This document shows, one piece after another, positions 42,676-43,660 of a DNA stretch of 43,660 nucleotides. The first letter of the stretch is position 1. Each line of letters starts with the position of its first letter. A model generated the notes under the pieces. It searched no databases and was not told the origin of the DNA. It worked only from the letters and a program-made list of their open reading frames with translations. Source of the DNA: Thermodesulfovibrionia bacterium (GTDB lineage Bacteria; Nitrospirota; Thermodesulfovibrionia; UBA6902); NCBI GenBank assembly GCA_020057065.1, contig JAGVGM010000364.1, positions 1-43,660 on the forward strand. Direction: 5' to 3'. The position numbers were made by a program, and so were the translations under genes.

Positions 42676-42948
42676 TTGAAGCAGATTACAATAAGGGGCA
42701 TCCCTGATGAGATTGAAAAGATAATAAAGAAAGAGGCCAAGGCAAAAGGGCTGAGTCTCAACAAGGCATTTATCTCGCTGCTTGAAAAGGCAACAGGTTT
42801 AAGGGCAAAGGGAAAGAAGAAAAAGGTCTTATATCATGATTTAGACCATCTTTTTGGTATATGGACAAAGGAAGAGGCTGCTGCCTTTGACAAAAGCCTT
42901 AAGCTTCAGAGGGAGATAGATGAGGAATTATGGAAAAAAACAGGATAA
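42676..42948 (+). CDS. VapB-like antitoxin
   Basis: 90 residues from TTG 42676 (MKQITIRGIPDEIEK), chosen because GGAGGTG (42662-42668) sits seven bases upstream; ATG 42661 would start inside the operator. KQITIRGIPDEIEKIIKKEA and GLSLNKAFISLLEKATG form a ribbon-helix-helix DNA-binding domain. The C-terminal charged segment (FGIWTKEEAAAFDKSLK) should wrap the toxin. It overlaps the toxin gene by 19 bp. Confidence 0.85.
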   Translation: MKQITIRGIPDEIEKIIKKEAKAKGLSLNKAFISLLEKATGLRAKGKKKKVLYHDLDHLFGIWTKEEAAAFDKSLKLQREIDEELWKKTG

Positions 42949-43337
42949 TACTGGATACATCAGGCTATTCTGCTTATTTAAGGGGAAGCCCTGCGATTAG
43001 ACTGGCGATACAGCAGGCTGCTGAGATATTTTTCAACCCAATTATAGTCGGTGAGTTATTGGCTGGCTATATAATGGGAAAGAGCGAAAAGAAAAATAGG
43101 GCAATACTTCAGGAGTTCCTTTCCTCTTTGAGGGTGCAGATAGTGGATATTGATGAAGAAACATCTGAGAGATACGCTATAATCATGAATTATCTCCGTA
43201 CAAAAGGCACACCTATACCTACTAATGACTTATGGATAGCAGCCTCTGCTATGCAACATGGATTAATGGTTTTAACAACCGACAATCATTATCTCAAAGT
43301 CCCACAGATTATAACTGAATATTATCAGGCAGGGTAA
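42930..43337 (+). CDS. VapC-like PIN-domain toxin
   Basis: 135 residues. ILDTSGYSAYLRG gives the first Asp, IIVGELLAGY the Glu, and PTNDLWIAASAMQHGL the second Asp, with TTDNHYLKVP closing the PIN fold. The acidic triad is complete, so the RNase is probably active. VapC toxins cut tRNA or rRNA. Coupled to the antitoxin by overlap. Confidence 0.92.
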   Translation: MEKNRIILDTSGYSAYLRGSPAIRLAIQQAAEIFFNPIIVGELLAGYIMGKSEKKNRAILQEFLSSLRVQIVDIDEETSERYAIIMNYLRTKGTPIPTNDLWIAASAMQHGLMVLTTDNHYLKVPQIITEYYQAG

Positions 43338-43367
43338 AAATATTTTTTTATTGCATAAGGGGGAATT

Positions 43368-43649
43368 ATGGGAAAGCGGTTCGCCTTTTTTTATTTTATG
43401 AAAAAGGAGCCAGAAAAAATACGAGCCACTGTTTCTTTACATATTGAGTATTGGAAAAGTTGTAGTTTGCAAGGATATGAGGGCGGGCCGTTTGCTGATA
43501 AAACAGGGGGGCTTATTACTTTTGAAACAGAGAGTATAGATAAGGCAACAAGTATTATCATGAACGACCCCTTTGTTTTGCAGGGCCTGCTTGAAAACAA
43601 ATGGATAAAAGAGTGGGCTGTGGATAACCACAATAAAATTTTTACTTAA
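43368..43649 (+). CDS. YCII-related domain protein
   Basis: 93 residues. RATVSLHIEYWKSCSLQGYEGGPFADKTGGL and the alternating strand pattern with NDPFVLQGLLENKWIKEWAV fit the YCII fold, including the GPFAD-x-x-GG block and an early His. Family members are small putative enzymes of unclear function. ATG start behind GGGGG, 30 bp after the toxin gene. The window ends with AAGGAGG of the next gene at 43651-43657. Confidence 0.8.
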   Translation: MGKRFAFFYFMKKEPEKIRATVSLHIEYWKSCSLQGYEGGPFADKTGGLITFETESIDKATSIIMNDPFVLQGLLENKWIKEWAVDNHNKIFT

Positions 43650-43660
43650 CAAGGAGGATA

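Overview
The window is a chromosomal segment of moderate GC content, with AT-richer patches, from a free-living bacterium. The mix of genes (an energy-coupling-factor nickel transporter with NikR, HDOD and response-regulator genes, a chemotaxis receptor, MNT/HEPN and PIN toxin-antitoxin pairs, a type III CRISPR locus with a reverse transcriptase, and many short palindromic repeats) would fit Nitrospirota or a deltaproteobacterial lineage. That placement is inferred from content; there is no rRNA or other marker here to confirm it. I found no tRNA or rRNA gene.

Layout. 1-182: start of a hemW-like radical SAM gene (minus). 255-7130: an AT-rich defence island. It holds a type IIG restriction-modification gene broken by a frameshift and by a 521-bp inserted element carrying a DUF559 nuclease gene, then a HEPN-domain gene lying between two copies of the restriction gene's tail, two unknown genes and a RelE-type toxin-antitoxin pair. 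7222-10315: a two-gene muropeptide salvage unit, a NamZ-like exo-muramidase followed by a MurU-AmgK fusion. 10334-14252: a minus-strand nickel uptake unit (nikR, an outer-membrane-barrel-like gene, nikMN, nikQ, nikO) with a NikR operator in front of nikR. 14395-15066: an M50 protease.

15070-28117 is the centrepiece: a complete type III-B CRISPR-Cas locus on the minus strand. Reading 5' to 3' it is cmr1, cmr2/cas10, cmr3, cmr4, cmr5, cmr6, a membrane-anchored CARF protein, a Csx3-like gene, a HEPN/MNT pair, cas2, a four-helix-bundle gene, an array of 18 repeats and 17 spacers, and a cas6-RT-cas1 triple fusion. Expected logic: Cas10 has the GGDD cyclase motif but no visible HD nuclease. Target RNA binding by the Cmr complex should therefore produce cyclic oligoadenylates, the membrane CARF protein is the likely effector, and the Csx3-like protein is the likely off-switch. 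The fused reverse transcriptase suggests that spacers can be taken from RNA.

28338-43660 is mostly housekeeping and signalling: trpS, a large unknown protein, citrate synthase, a flavin reductase, cobO, a rhodanese, a VanZ-like protein, a glutaminyl cyclase, an HDOD protein with a response regulator, an XRE regulator behind an inverted repeat, a second copy of the barrel family, a chemotaxis receptor, a VapBC-type pair with a clear promoter and palindromic operator, and a YCII-domain protein. Dispersed palindromes sit between convergent genes, inside one coding sequence and beside the CRISPR array.
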